A DNA stretch of 64,000 bases from Cupriavidus agavae (GTDB lineage Bacteria; Pseudomonadota; Gammaproteobacteria; Burkholderiales; Burkholderiaceae). Positions 43,596-53,569 of the stretch are shown here, in pieces. A model generated the notes under the pieces. The model made no database searches. It was not told the origin of the DNA and saw only the letters and a list, made by a program, of their open reading frames with translations. The translations under genes and the position numbers were made by a program. Location of the stretch: NCBI RefSeq assembly GCF_004217045.1, contig NZ_SGXM01000011.1:62001-126000 (forward strand), given 5' to 3'. How positions within the stretch are numbered: the stretch's first letter is position 1; each line of letters begins with the position of its first letter.

Positions 43596-44228
43596 CTAGC
43601 GCGGCACCTTGAATGCCTTGCGCGCCTTCAGCACCTGGGCGCGTGTGGTGCAGCCGTCCATATGGTCGTTGACCAGCCCCATGGCCTGCATCAGCGCATA
43701 CATCGTGGTGGGGCCGACGAACTTCCAGCCGCGCTTCTTGAGGTCCTTCGACAACGCCACCGATTCGGGGCTGGTCGTGAACGTGCGCAATACCTCGGGC
43801 GTCAGCGTCTTCGGGCGGGATTTCGGATCGGGCTCGAACTTCCAGAAGTAGGCGGCCAGCGACGGCTCGGTCTTCAGCAGTTCCTGGGCGCACTTTGCAT
43901 TGTGGATGGCCGCCTCGATCTTGCCGCGATGGCGCACGATGCCGGCGTCGCCAAGCAGGCGCTCCACGTCTTTCTCCGTGAAGCGCGCCATCTTGTCGAT
44001 CTCGAAATTGGCGAAAGCACGACGGAATGCCTCGCGCTTGCGCAGGATCGTGAGCCAGCTCAGGCCAGACTGGAAGCCTTCGAGACAGAGTTTCTCGAAC
44101 AGGCGGCGGTCGTCGTCCACCGGAAAGCCCCATTCGTTGTCGTGATAGTGGCAGTAGTCTTCCAGTTCGCCACACCAGCCGCAGCGTACCGGGGCCTTGG
44201 GTGCGGATGTCGCGGACGTTGTCGTCAT
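43596..44228 (-). CDS. tag: DNA-3-methyladenine glycosylase I
   Basis: Tag excises 3-methyladenine from alkylated DNA. The 210-residue protein begins its domain with VRCGWCGELEDYCHYHDNEW (zinc Cys and His), continues with LFEKLCLEGFQSGLSWLTIL holding the catalytic Glu, and ends with VNDHMDGCTTRAQV providing the other His and Cys ligands. The residue order matches E. coli Tag. ATG 44228 is chosen; the frame stays open upstream through the next intergenic region. Confidence 0.93.
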   Translation of the reverse strand: MTTTSATSAPKAPVRCGWCGELEDYCHYHDNEWGFPVDDDRRLFEKLCLEGFQSGLSWLTILRKREAFRRAFANFEIDKMARFTEKDVERLLGDAGIVRHRGKIEAAIHNAKCAQELLKTEPSLAAYFWKFEPDPKSRPKTLTPEVLRTFTTSPESVALSKDLKKRGWKFVGPTTMYALMQAMGLVNDHMDGCTTRAQVLKARKAFKVPR

Positions 44229-44301
44229 AGGTTCGATTCGGGCAGGCAAAAGCGCTAGCGTACCGGATACGGCGCGCCGGAATCGGACATTCGATTGGCC
44301 G

Positions 44302-44329
44302 AAAAAAAGCCAACCCGAAGGTTGGCTTT
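44302..44329 (-). terminator. Rho-independent terminator of the MHS transporter gene
   Basis: AAAGCCAACC, loop of four, GGTTGGCTTT; on the minus strand the stem is followed by further Ts (eight-base T-rich run). It is 24 bases after the transporter stop. Confidence 0.85.
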
Positions 44330-44352
44330 GTCCATGCAAGGGCTGGCGGAAA

Positions 44353-45663
44353 TCAGGCCAGCGGCTTGCCGGTGCGGTCGTGCATGAAGATCAGCGCGAC
44401 GAAGCTGATGGCGGCCGCCGCGATCACGTAGTAGGCCGGCGCCAGCTTGTTGTGGGTCGACTCGATCAGCCACGTCACGATCAGCGGGGCGAAGCCGCCG
44501 AAAATCGTCACGGCGAAGTTGTACGCCAGCGACAGGCCCGTGGAGCGCACCTCGGTCGGGAACTGCTCGGCCAGCACGGCCGGCGCGGGACCCGTGAAGG
44601 CCGCCAGCAGGATGCCCAGGACGATCTGTACCTGCAGCAGCGTGGCCGTGGTGGGCGACACGTTGAGCCAGTGGAACAGCGGGTAGGCCAGTGCGAGGAT
44701 GGCCAGCGCCACCACGCTCAGCATGCGCTTGCGGCCCACGCGGTCGGACAGCATGCCCATCAGCGGGCACAGCACCAGGATGATGGCGCCGCAGATCGCC
44801 GTCGACTGGAACGTGGCGCCCAGCGGCAGGCCCAGCTGCTGCTTGGCGTACGACGGCATGTAGAACACCAGCACGTAGGTGCAGACCGTCCACAGGATGG
44901 TCACGCCCAGGCCGGCCAGCACTTCGCGCGGATGGTCGCGCAGCACCTGCGTGAGCGGCGAGAACTTCACCTTGTTGGCCTTGCGCTCGGCGCGGCGCGC
45001 TTCGAACTCGGGCGGCTCTTCCAGGTGCGAGCGGATGTACATGCCCACCGGGCCGATCAGCAGGCCGAACAGGAACGGCACGCGCCAGCCCCAGCTGTCG
45101 ATCTGCGCCTGGTCCAGCCCGTTGATGACCAGCGCGCCCATGGCGGCGCCGAGCATGAACGAGATGCCCTGGCTGGCCTGCTGCCAGCTGGCGTAGGCGC
45201 CGCGCTCCTCGTCGGGCGCGTGCTCGATCAGGAAGGCGGTGGCACCGCCCACTTCGCCGCCGGCCGAGAAGCCCTGGATCAGGCGGGCCACGACGATCAG
45301 CGCGGGCGCCCACAGGCCGATGGAGTCATAGGTCGGGGCCAGGCCGATGATGGCCGTGCCAAGCGCCATCAGCAGGATGGTCAGCGTCAGCGCGGCCTTG
45401 CGGCCCACGCGGTCGGCATAGACGCCGAGCACGATGGCGCCCACCGGGCGCATGAAGAAGCCCACGCCGAACGTGGCAACGGTGAGCAGGAACGAGGTCA
45501 GGTCGTCGCCGGTGGGGAAGAACAGCTTGGCGATGATGACGGCGAAGAAGCTGTAGACGGTGAAATCGAACCATTCCAGGCCGTTGCCGATGGTGGCGGC
45601 GAGAATCGCGCGTCGTCGGGTGGAGCGGGAAAGGTCGTTGGCAGTGGCTGCTGTAACGGACAT
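44353..45663 (-). CDS. MFS transporter, metabolite:H+ symporter (MHS) family
   Basis: A 436-residue, 12-helix transporter. NGLEWFDFTVYSFFAVIIAK, the loop GVYADRVGRKAAL, RLIQGFSAGGEVGGATAFLI and PTEVRSTGLSLAYNFAVTIF are MHS signatures shared with ProP, ShiA, KgtP and citrate carriers. The substrate is probably an organic acid or osmolyte. ATG 45663 follows a gap of 133 bases to the small membrane gene. It has its own strong terminator. Confidence 0.88.
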   Translation of the reverse strand: MSVTAATANDLSRSTRRRAILAATIGNGLEWFDFTVYSFFAVIIAKLFFPTGDDLTSFLLTVATFGVGFFMRPVGAIVLGVYADRVGRKAALTLTILLMALGTAIIGLAPTYDSIGLWAPALIVVARLIQGFSAGGEVGGATAFLIEHAPDEERGAYASWQQASQGISFMLGAAMGALVINGLDQAQIDSWGWRVPFLFGLLIGPVGMYIRSHLEEPPEFEARRAERKANKVKFSPLTQVLRDHPREVLAGLGVTILWTVCTYVLVFYMPSYAKQQLGLPLGATFQSTAICGAIILVLCPLMGMLSDRVGRKRMLSVVALAILALAYPLFHWLNVSPTTATLLQVQIVLGILLAAFTGPAPAVLAEQFPTEVRSTGLSLAYNFAVTIFGGFAPLIVTWLIESTHNKLAPAYYVIAAAAISFVALIFMHDRTGKPLA

Positions 45664-45796
45664 GGGGCTTGATGCAGAGGAAAGAACCGGTGGATGCCCC
45701 CGCCGGTGTGTCCCGGCGGTGACGCAAGGCGCCATCTTAAGCGATTCCTTACATCGAGCCGAGCCGGCCCTCTGAAAGTGCAGTGCAGATTACGTG

Positions 45797-46054
45797 TTAC
45801 CCATGTCTCCGGACGGGTCGCTTGCGCGTGAACCACAGCCACGCGGCGCTGGCGACCCAGCCAATCAGGAAGACGGTATCGCCCGCGTGGTTGAGCAGCG
45901 CCGCGGCAAAGGGGATGCCGGTGACTTCGGCGAGCAAATCGGCGGGCAGGCGGGCGATGATCCAGAGCAGTACGGCCGGGCCGCTGCCATAGACGCCGGG
46001 CTGCCACCACAGGGCAGGGGGCAGGGCGTGCAGGGGATCGAAACGCTTGGCCAA
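45797..46054 (-). CDS. Small hypothetical membrane protein
   Basis: An 85-residue protein, not recognised, with two hydrophobic segments (about 22-44 and 56-75; VLLWIIARLPADLLA, VFLIGWVASAAWLWF) and a basic end (TRKRPVRRHG). TTG 46054 is the start; GGAG eight bases before it supports translation. It lies divergent from the dioxygenase gene. Confidence 0.65.
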   Translation of the reverse strand: MAKRFDPLHALPPALWWQPGVYGSGPAVLLWIIARLPADLLAEVTGIPFAAALLNHAGDTVFLIGWVASAAWLWFTRKRPVRRHG

Positions 46055-46308
46055 GGGCTTTCTCCGGCGGATGCCTCATGGCATCTCTGGACCCCATCAT
46101 AGGCCGATTCGGCTTGCGGCTGGCCGGGCGGCGTTGCAGATACACGTCGCTTGTGTGCGGTATCCAACGCCTTGCGGCACTGCCTCACGTTGCAGCGGCC
46201 GCACGTTCAAGTTTTTTGCACGAGGTGTCCGCAATTGCGGGGCGTTGGGGCGCGCGATCTTTGCCAGACTGCAGGCATCGCAGAAAAACCGCTGAACGGC
46301 CTGTCGCC

Positions 46309-47205
46309 ATGACTACCTTGCTTCCCGCTCTTTATGTCTCCCATGGATCGCCGATGCTGGCGATCGATCCCGGTCCCACGGGCGCTGCCTTCGACGCGCT
46401 CGGCACCCGCCTGCAGGCACTGAAGCCCAAGGCCGTGCTGGTGATCTCGGCCCACTGGATCTACAGCACGCTGGCCGTGAGCACGCGTGCGCGCCAGGAA
46501 GCCTGGCACGACTTCGGCGGCTTTCCGCGCGAGCTGTACAAACTGCGTTACGACGCGCCGGGTTCGCCAGAACTGGCCGTGCGCGTCAAGGCGCTGATCG
46601 AGGCGGCGGCCATCCCCGGCGCCAGCTACGTGGGCGCGGACGAGGACCGCCCGCTCGACCATGGCGCCTGGATGCCGATGCGTCACTTTTTTCCGGATGC
46701 CGATGTTCCCGTGGTGCAACTCGCCTTCAATCCGTACCTGAGCCCGGCCACCCAGATCGAGATTGGCCGCGCGCTGGCGCCGCTGCGCGCCGAGGGCGTG
46801 CTGGTGATTGGCTCGGGCAGCTTCACGCACAACCTGCAGGAAGTCTTCGGCGGCGGCGAGCGCAAGGCGCAGCATGGGCCGCAGACCGAGCCGTATGTCG
46901 ACGCGTTCCGGGGCTGGATGACCGATGCGCTCGACGAGGCGCTCGCCACGGGCGATGTGTCGAGGATCGCGGACTATCGCGCCCAGGCGCCGTACGCCCG
47001 CCGCGCGCATCCCACGGACGAGCACCTGCTGCCGTTCTTCGTGGTGCTGGGCGCGGCGCTGGGTTCGGACGCAGCCGGCGGCGCGGGTGGTGCCGCAGAG
47101 GTGGCCCGCGTGGCCGACGAAGTCACGTACGGCGTGCTGGCGATGGATACCTTCGTGTTCCAGGGCCAGGGCGCCGGCCACGCGCCGCTACCCAAGGCGG
47201 CCTGA
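46309..47205 (+). CDS. DODA-type extradiol ring-cleavage dioxygenase (YgiD-like)
   Basis: A 298-residue LigB-superfamily enzyme. Metal-binding and catalytic residues are seen in LYVSHGSPMLAID, VISAHWIYSTL, RPLDHGAWMPMRHFFPD and RRAHPTDEHLLPFFVVLGAA, with IGSGSFTHNLQEVFGG near the middle. The family includes plant DOPA-4,5-dioxygenase and E. coli YgiD, which act on catechols with a single non-heme metal. The natural substrate here is unknown. It ends 25 bases before a convergent MFS gene. Confidence 0.88.
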   Translation: MTTLLPALYVSHGSPMLAIDPGPTGAAFDALGTRLQALKPKAVLVISAHWIYSTLAVSTRARQEAWHDFGGFPRELYKLRYDAPGSPELAVRVKALIEAAAIPGASYVGADEDRPLDHGAWMPMRHFFPDADVPVVQLAFNPYLSPATQIEIGRALAPLRAEGVLVIGSGSFTHNLQEVFGGGERKAQHGPQTEPYVDAFRGWMTDALDEALATGDVSRIADYRAQAPYARRAHPTDEHLLPFFVVLGAALGSDAAGGAGGAAEVARVADEVTYGVLAMDTFVFQGQGAGHAPLPKAA

Positions 47206-47230
47206 GGCTGCCGGGGTAGTCGGTCAGCAG

Positions 47231-48433
47231 TCAGGTGGTCAGGTAGCGGCGGGCGGCGCGGGCGCCGAACAGCGCGATGTAGCCCATCGTGAGCGCCACC
47301 ACGGCCAGCCCCACGCGCAGGTCGGCCAGATGGGCCACGCCGCCGATCAGCACCGGGCCGATCAGCAGCCCCACGTACGCGAAGCGCGCCACGCGCGCGA
47401 TGGATTCGGCCGGGGCGATGCCGGGCAGCCGCGACGCCGCCACGAAGAAAATCGGCACCATGTTGGCGGCGCCCAGTCCCATCAGCCCGAAGCCGATCAG
47501 TGCGGCCAAGGGCTCCGGCAGGACGATGGACAGCGCGATGCCCGCGAACCCCATCCAGGCGCTGCCGGTCAGCGTGCGCGCGTCGCCGAAGCGGGCACGC
47601 AGGCGGTCGCCGCCAAAGCGGCCGCAGGCCATTCCGCCCGAGAACGCGGCGTAGCCGAAGCTGATCCAGTCGAGCGGCGCCTGCGTGATATCGCGCATGT
47701 AGACCGTGGTCCAGTCATACATCGCGCCCTCGCCCACCAGTCCCAGGAACGCCATCAACCCCAGCAGCCAGAGCGCGCGCGAGGCGTGCTCGCGGTGGTG
47801 GTCGGCCGAGGGCAGCACCGGATGATCGGCCAGCAGCCCCGGCGCGACACCGATGGCCAGCGCGGCGGTCATGGCCGCGATCATCAGGCCATGGGCCAGC
47901 GGCGGGACGCCCAGCGACAGCATCAGCCCGCCAAACGCCGCGCCCACCATGCCGCCCAGGCTGAACATGCCGTGCAGCGCCGACATGACGGGGCGGGTGC
48001 GGCTGGCCTCCACGGTGGCCGCCTGCGCGTTCATGCCGACATCGAACACCGCGTTGGTCATGCCGAACACCAGCAGCGTTGGCAGCAGCAGCCAGAAGCT
48101 CGGCATGGCCAGCACCGACGCGGTGACAAGCGAGAACGCCACCCCGCCGAACATCGACGCCCGGCCGCTGCCCCACTTGCCGACCCAGCGCCCGACCGGG
48201 CCCATCGCAATGATGGCGCCAGCCGCCACGGCCAGCATGGCGAACGAGAGCAGGGCGTCGGAGAGGTCGAAACGCGCCTTGATCGTGGGGATATGCACGC
48301 CCCAGGTGGCAAAGGTGGCGCCATTGGCGAAGAACAGCGCCATCGTGCCGCGCGTGGCGCGCGACACCGCGCGGGGTGACGGGGCAGGGGAGGAAAGCGG
48401 AGGCGGTGTGGTTTCTATCGAGTAATCGGACAT
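47231..48433 (-). CDS. MFS transporter, 12-helix
   Basis: A 400-residue major-facilitator protein. ALFFANGATFATWGVHIPTI opens the first helix, FGMTNAVFDVGMNAQAATVE and MSALHGMFSLGGMVGAAFGG follow, resembling YbjJ/FucP-type members. Substrate unknown. The start MSDYSIETT at 48433 is chosen over an upstream ATG. It lies 58 bases after another MFS gene in the same orientation, and the two may be co-transcribed. Confidence 0.85.
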   Translation of the reverse strand: MSDYSIETTPPPLSSPAPSPRAVSRATRGTMALFFANGATFATWGVHIPTIKARFDLSDALLSFAMLAVAAGAIIAMGPVGRWVGKWGSGRASMFGGVAFSLVTASVLAMPSFWLLLPTLLVFGMTNAVFDVGMNAQAATVEASRTRPVMSALHGMFSLGGMVGAAFGGLMLSLGVPPLAHGLMIAAMTAALAIGVAPGLLADHPVLPSADHHREHASRALWLLGLMAFLGLVGEGAMYDWTTVYMRDITQAPLDWISFGYAAFSGGMACGRFGGDRLRARFGDARTLTGSAWMGFAGIALSIVLPEPLAALIGFGLMGLGAANMVPIFFVAASRLPGIAPAESIARVARFAYVGLLIGPVLIGGVAHLADLRVGLAVVALTMGYIALFGARAARRYLTT

Positions 48434-48491
48434 CGGGTACGGCCAGGAACAGCTTGGGTTTGACGGAAGCGGCGGACGCGGCGGGCGCGAC

Positions 48492-49712
48492 TCAGGCAAC
48501 GGCGGCGCCCTGCCGCAGCAGGCCGCGCTGGTGCAGCGCGTAGGCGAAAGCGCCCAGCGCGCCCAGCGCCAGCGCCACCATGACCCACAGCATGAGCCAG
48601 TAGCCGCCGGCCACGCGCCAGAGCAGGGCGCCGAGCCACGGCGCGGCAGCCTGCATCAGCAGCACCGGGGTCATCATTAGCCCGTTCAGCGTTGCATAGT
48701 GATGACGCGAGATCAGTTCGGGCATCGCCATCGCGCGCAGCATCGTATTGACGCCATTGGCGCAACCGTAACAGATTGCAGCAGCCATCAGCCAGTAGCC
48801 GGTTCCCAGCGTCAGGCACAGCAGGCCCACGCTCATCACCGCGTAAACCGGCATCGCCAGCCGCACGGGATGGCTGATCGGCAGCCGCGCCATGGCCAGC
48901 CGGCCCGCCACCTGCGCGGGGCCGATCAGTGCGGCGACGATCAGTTGCTGGCCGACGGGCATGCCTTTCTCGGTCAGCATCGGAATCAGATGCGCGCCGA
49001 GCAGCGAGGCGACCACGGCCGTGGCTGTGAAGGCCAGCACCACGGCCCAGAACACGGGCTGGCGCAACGTGTCGCGTGCGATGCGCGGGGATTCCGAGGC
49101 GGCGCCCGGAATCGGCGTGCCGCCATAGCTGGCATGCACGGTGTAGCGCAGCCGGGCGTGGAGCGGCGCGCAGACCAGCAGGTTCAGGGCCGCAAAGACC
49201 ACGAGCGTCTCGCGCCAGCCCAGGTGCAGCACCAGCCACTGGCCGATGGGGATGAAGATCGTGCTGGCGAAGCCGGCGAACAGCGTGACCTGGACGATCG
49301 GCTTCTGGTAGCTGTCGCCAAACGCCTGCCGCAGCACCACGAAGGCCGGTTCGTAGAGCGTCGAGGCCATGGCCAGCCCGAGCGGAATCCACATCAGCAG
49401 GAACAGCGCCGGCGACGGGCACCACGCCCACAGCAGCAGGCCGATCCCGGCCAGCACCGAGCCGACGCTCATCACCTTGCGCGCCGGCACGCGATCCAGC
49501 AGCCGCCCCACCGCAAACGAACACAGCGCCCAGACCAGCAACCCCAGCGAGAACCCGCCGGCCAGGAACGGCTTGCCGTAACCCAGCGCCTGATGCATCG
49601 GCTCAAGAAAGACCGTGAACGTGAAGTAGAGCGTGCCCCAGCTGATGATCTCTGTAATGCCGAGCGTCCAGACAAGCTGGCGGGGGGAAAGGGAAGGGGC
49701 CGTGGCGGTCAT
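48492..49712 (-). CDS. MFS transporter
   Basis: A 406-residue, 12-helix major-facilitator protein. LVWTLGITEIISWGTLYFTF and VFLEPMHQALGYGK open it; FAVGRLLDRVPARKVMSVG is the loop 2-3 motif; PVFWAVVLAFTATAVVASLL and HYATLNGLMMTPVLLMQAAA mark the second half. This resembles the monocarboxylate/oxalate-formate-like bacterial members. Substrate unknown. It is first in a pair with the next MFS gene. Confidence 0.85.
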   Translation of the reverse strand: MTATAPSLSPRQLVWTLGITEIISWGTLYFTFTVFLEPMHQALGYGKPFLAGGFSLGLLVWALCSFAVGRLLDRVPARKVMSVGSVLAGIGLLLWAWCPSPALFLLMWIPLGLAMASTLYEPAFVVLRQAFGDSYQKPIVQVTLFAGFASTIFIPIGQWLVLHLGWRETLVVFAALNLLVCAPLHARLRYTVHASYGGTPIPGAASESPRIARDTLRQPVFWAVVLAFTATAVVASLLGAHLIPMLTEKGMPVGQQLIVAALIGPAQVAGRLAMARLPISHPVRLAMPVYAVMSVGLLCLTLGTGYWLMAAAICYGCANGVNTMLRAMAMPELISRHHYATLNGLMMTPVLLMQAAAPWLGALLWRVAGGYWLMLWVMVALALGALGAFAYALHQRGLLRQGAAVA

Positions 49713-49893
49713 GGCGCGCCCGGCGCATTCGGGGGCGCCGGTGTGCGGGGTGGTGAAGCGGAAATTGTATCGGGGCGGGGAGTGAAGCGGGGGAGGTTTT
49801 CAGTGGGGGCTTAATCGTCGTGGAGATTCATTGCATTGATTGCGAGCGGTACGTTATCGGATAAAGTATTCGTATCGCGCATTAAAGACGCTT

Positions 49894-49946
49894 GCCCTCG
49901 CCCCGGCCCTCTCCCGCAAAGCGGGAGAGGGCCGGGGGGTGAGGGC
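49894..49946. repeat. Intergenic hairpin of the CTCCCGC/GCGGGAG family, copy 6
   Basis: The core is CCCCGGCCCTCTCCCGC, loop AAA, GCGGGAGAGGGCCGGGG (17 perfect pairs); an outer GCCCTC/GAGGGC adds six more. It lies just after the stop of the indolepyruvate oxidoreductase gene. Confidence 0.75.
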
Positions 49947-49975
49947 TGGCGCATCAATGGCTGAAGCCGCCATTC

Positions 49976-52900
49976 TCAAGCCGCCCGTTCCCCCACCTTC
50001 GGATCGCGGAACACCGCCAGCAGCCGCGCCCACTTTGCGCGCGCCGCCACGAGGTTGTTTTCCTTCACATGCCCGAACCCGCGGATATCGTCCGGCACGC
50101 CGGCCAGTTCCACGGCCGTGGCGTGGTTCGCAGCCGTCAGCCCGTTGGCCAGTTCATCGAGCAGCGTCCGATACTCGCCAATCAGCGCACGCTCGGTACG
50201 GCGCTCCCCGGTGCGGCCGAACACGTCGAGCGGACCGCCGCGCAGGCCCTTGAGCTTCGCCAGGATGCGGAACAGCGTCATCGTGGATGGCCCGAAGCGG
50301 CGCTTGACCAGGTGGCCCTTGTCGTCGCGCTTGGCCGTGACCGGGGGCGCCAGCCAGAAGTTGAGCTGGTAGTCGCGCCCCGGCTCGCCCTGGAACTGGG
50401 CGCGCAGCTTGTCGAGGAAGATCGGGTCGGTGTAGAGCCGTGCCACCTCGTACTCGTCCTTGTACGCCATCAACTTGGACAAATTACGAGCCGCCGCTTC
50501 GGTCAGCGGCAGCGGCTTGCCGGTGCCGACGAGGGCGCTCTCGGCCGTCCGCACGCGCTGGATGGCATCGCGGAACTGCCCCGCGTACGCGGCGTCCTGG
50601 TACTTGGTCAGCAGGTCGACGCGGCTGGCGATCAGCTTTTCGAGCAGCGCGCCCGACGATGTCGGCAGCTTCACCACATCGGCGCCCTCGGTCTGCGTCT
50701 TGAGCTTGCCAGTCAGGCCCAGCACGTGGTCCGGGTCGTGCGCCATATGGCGGCCCCAGTCGAAGGCGGCCTTGTTCTTGTCGACCGCCACCCCGTTGAG
50801 TTCGATGGCGCGCTCAAGTGCTTCGAGCGACAGCGGAATCCAGCCCTTCTGCCACGCATAGCCGAGCACCAGCGGGTTGGTGTAGAGCGTGTCGCCCAGC
50901 AGCGCCACGGCCAGCGCGCTGGCGTTGATGAAGTCGCACTGCTCGCCCACCGCGTTGCGGATGTCCTGCTCGGCGGACAGGCCCGGGAACTGCCACTTCG
51001 GGTCCTTGATGAAGGCCGCGGTCGGCGTCTGCGCGGTGTTGACGATGGCGCGCGTGCGGCCGTTCTGCGTCTTGGAGATCACATCGTCGGTTGCCGAGAC
51101 GATCGCATCGCACCCGATCACGAGATCCGCCTCGCCCATGGCGATGCGCGTGGCGTGCAGGTCTTCGGGCTTGTCGGCGATCTGCACGTGCGAGAGCACC
51201 GCGCCACCCTTCTGCGCCAGGCCGGCCATGTCGAGCACGGTCACGCCCTTGCTTTCGAGGTGCGCAGCCATGCCGAGCAGGCCGCCAATCGTCACCACGC
51301 CCGTGCCGCCCACGCCCGTGACCAGGATGCCGTACGAGCGGCGCACGGCCGGCAGCTGCGGCAGCGGCAGGTCGGGCAGGCCGCTCATCGAGATGCCGCT
51401 GGCTTCAGGCTTGCGCACCTGCGCGCCCTCGGCCGTGACAAAGCTCGGGCAGAAGCCGTTCAGGCACGAGAAATCCTTGTTGCAAGACGACTGGTTGATC
51501 TGCCGCTTGGTGCCCAGCTCGGTCTCCAGCGGTTCCACCGACAGGCAGTTCGACTTGACCGAGCAGTCGCCGCAGCCTTCGCAGACCGCGTCGTTGATGA
51601 ACGCGCGGCGCGCCGGATCGGGGAACGTGCCGCGCTTGCGGCGGCGGCGCTTCTCGGTGGCGCAGGTCTGGTCGTAGATCAGGATCGTGCAGCCGGGCAC
51701 CTCGCGCAGTTCGCGCTGGATGGTGTCGAGCTGGTCGCGGTGGTGCACGGTCAGCCCCTCGGGCAGCTTGATCGCGCTGTTGTACTTCTCGGGCTGGTCC
51801 GTGACGATGACGATCTTTTTCGCGCCTTCGGCCGCCACCTGGTACGCGATGTCCTGCACCGATAGCTGGCCGTCCACGGGCTGGCCGCCGGTCATGGCCA
51901 CGGCGTCGTTGTAGAGGATCTTGTAGGTGATGTTCACGCCGGCGGAGATCGACGCGCGGATCGCCAGCAACCCCGAGTGGAAGTAGGTGCCATCGCCCAG
52001 GTTGGCGAACACGTGCTTGTCGCCGGCAAACGGTGCCTGGCCAATCCACGCCACGCCCTCGCCGCCCATCTGGCTGAAGGTGCTGGTGCTGCGGTCCATC
52101 CAGACCGTCATGTAGTGGCAGCCGATACCGGCCAGCGCGCGCGAGCCTTCGGGCACGTTGGTCGACGTGTTGTGCGGGCAGCCCGAGCAGAACCACGGCT
52201 TGCGCTCGGCGGTCACGCGCGGGGTGGCCAGCGCGCGTTCCTTGGCCTCGATCACGGCCAGGCGGGCCGCGATGCGGGCGCGCACGTCGCCCGGCAGGTC
52301 GAACTTGTCGAGGCGCGTGGCGATGGCCTTGGCGATGATCGCCGGCGACAACTCGTAGTGCGCCGGCAGCAGCCAGTTGTTCTGCGGGATCGACCATTCG
52401 CCGCCCGCGTTGTCGCGCTCGTCGAACTTGCCGTAGACCTTGGGCCGCACGTCGTCGCGCCAGTTGTACAGTTCTTCCTTGAGCGCGTACTCCATGATCT
52501 GGCGCTTTTCCTCGACCACGAGGATTTCCTGCAGCCCTTCGGCGAAGGCGCGGGCGCCGTGCGCTTCCAGCGGCCAGACGCAGCCCACCTTGTACAGCCG
52601 GATGCCCAGGCGCGAGCAGGTCTCGTCGTCGAGGCCCAGGTCGGACAGTGCCTGGCGGGTATCGAGATAGGCCTTGCCGGCGGTCATGATGCCGAAGCGC
52701 GCGTGCGGCGAATCGATCTCGACGCGGTCGATCTTGTTGGCGCGCACATAGGCCAGGCCGGCATACCACTTGAAGTCCAGCAGCCGGGCTTCCTGGTCGA
52801 GCGGCGGATCGGGCCAGCGGATGTTCAGGCCGCCCTGCGGCAGGATGAAGTCGTCGGGCAGGGCAATCTGCACGCGGTGCGGGTCCAGTTCGACGGATGC

Positions 52901-53569
52901 CGACGATTCCACCACGTCTGTCACGCACTTCATCGCCACCCAGAGGCCCGAGTAGCGGCTCATTGCCCACGCGTGCAGGCCGTAGTCGAGGTATTCCTGG
53001 ACGTTGGACGGATAGAGCACCGGCAGGCCGCAGGCCTTGAAGATGTGCTCGGACTGGTGCGCCAGCGTGGAAGACTTGGCCGAGTGGTCGTCGCCGGCCA
53101 GCACCAGCACGCCGCCGTGCCGGCTCGATCCGGCCGAATTGGCATGCTTGAAGACGTCGCCGGTGCGGTCCACGCCCGGTCCCTTGCCGTACCACATGCC
53201 GAATACGCCATCGAACCTGGCGTCCGGATACATGTTCACCTGCTGCGAGCCCCACACCGACGTGGCGGCGAGGTCCTCATTGAGCCCGGCCTGGAACACG
53301 ACGTTATGGGCCGCCAGGTGCTTCTTGGCCTTCCAGAGCGACTGGTCGAGCGCGCCGAGCGGCGAGCCGCGATAGCCGGAGATAAAGCCGGCGGTGTTGA
53401 GCCCGGCGGCGCGGTCGCGTTCCTGCTGCAGCATCGGCAGGCGCACGAGGGCCTGCGTGCCGCTGATGTAGATGCGGCCACGCTCCAGCGTGTATTTGTC
53501 TTCGAGGGAAACGTTTTCGAGCGCGCGACGGATGGCGTCGCTGACCGGGGCGGTCAGGGGGGCATTCAT
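49976..53569 (-). CDS. Indolepyruvate ferredoxin oxidoreductase, single-chain fusion
   Basis: A 1197-residue enzyme that oxidatively decarboxylates aryl or branched 2-oxo acids to acyl-CoA. The N-terminal part (about 30-430) is the pyrimidine-binding domain (YRGSPLGALDQSLWKAKKHL); about 440-640 binds TPP (FCSGCPHNTSTNVPEG, FANLGDGTYFHSGLLAIRAS, ILYNDAVAMTGGQP); VCEGCGDCSVKSNCLSVEP and SSCNKDFSCLNGFCPSF supply Fe-S cysteines near 655-705; the gamma domain (ILVTGVGGTGVVTIGGLLG) and a C-terminal extra region follow. In aerobic proteobacteria the fusion serves aromatic amino acid breakdown. It stands alone. Confidence 0.93.
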   Translation of the reverse strand: MNAPLTAPVSDAIRRALENVSLEDKYTLERGRIYISGTQALVRLPMLQQERDRAAGLNTAGFISGYRGSPLGALDQSLWKAKKHLAAHNVVFQAGLNEDLAATSVWGSQQVNMYPDARFDGVFGMWYGKGPGVDRTGDVFKHANSAGSSRHGGVLVLAGDDHSAKSSTLAHQSEHIFKACGLPVLYPSNVQEYLDYGLHAWAMSRYSGLWVAMKCVTDVVESSASVELDPHRVQIALPDDFILPQGGLNIRWPDPPLDQEARLLDFKWYAGLAYVRANKIDRVEIDSPHARFGIMTAGKAYLDTRQALSDLGLDDETCSRLGIRLYKVGCVWPLEAHGARAFAEGLQEILVVEEKRQIMEYALKEELYNWRDDVRPKVYGKFDERDNAGGEWSIPQNNWLLPAHYELSPAIIAKAIATRLDKFDLPGDVRARIAARLAVIEAKERALATPRVTAERKPWFCSGCPHNTSTNVPEGSRALAGIGCHYMTVWMDRSTSTFSQMGGEGVAWIGQAPFAGDKHVFANLGDGTYFHSGLLAIRASISAGVNITYKILYNDAVAMTGGQPVDGQLSVQDIAYQVAAEGAKKIVIVTDQPEKYNSAIKLPEGLTVHHRDQLDTIQRELREVPGCTILIYDQTCATEKRRRRKRGTFPDPARRAFINDAVCEGCGDCSVKSNCLSVEPLETELGTKRQINQSSCNKDFSCLNGFCPSFVTAEGAQVRKPEASGISMSGLPDLPLPQLPAVRRSYGILVTGVGGTGVVTIGGLLGMAAHLESKGVTVLDMAGLAQKGGAVLSHVQIADKPEDLHATRIAMGEADLVIGCDAIVSATDDVISKTQNGRTRAIVNTAQTPTAAFIKDPKWQFPGLSAEQDIRNAVGEQCDFINASALAVALLGDTLYTNPLVLGYAWQKGWIPLSLEALERAIELNGVAVDKNKAAFDWGRHMAHDPDHVLGLTGKLKTQTEGADVVKLPTSSGALLEKLIASRVDLLTKYQDAAYAGQFRDAIQRVRTAESALVGTGKPLPLTEAAARNLSKLMAYKDEYEVARLYTDPIFLDKLRAQFQGEPGRDYQLNFWLAPPVTAKRDDKGHLVKRRFGPSTMTLFRILAKLKGLRGGPLDVFGRTGERRTERALIGEYRTLLDELANGLTAANHATAVELAGVPDDIRGFGHVKENNLVAARAKWARLLAVFRDPKVGERAA

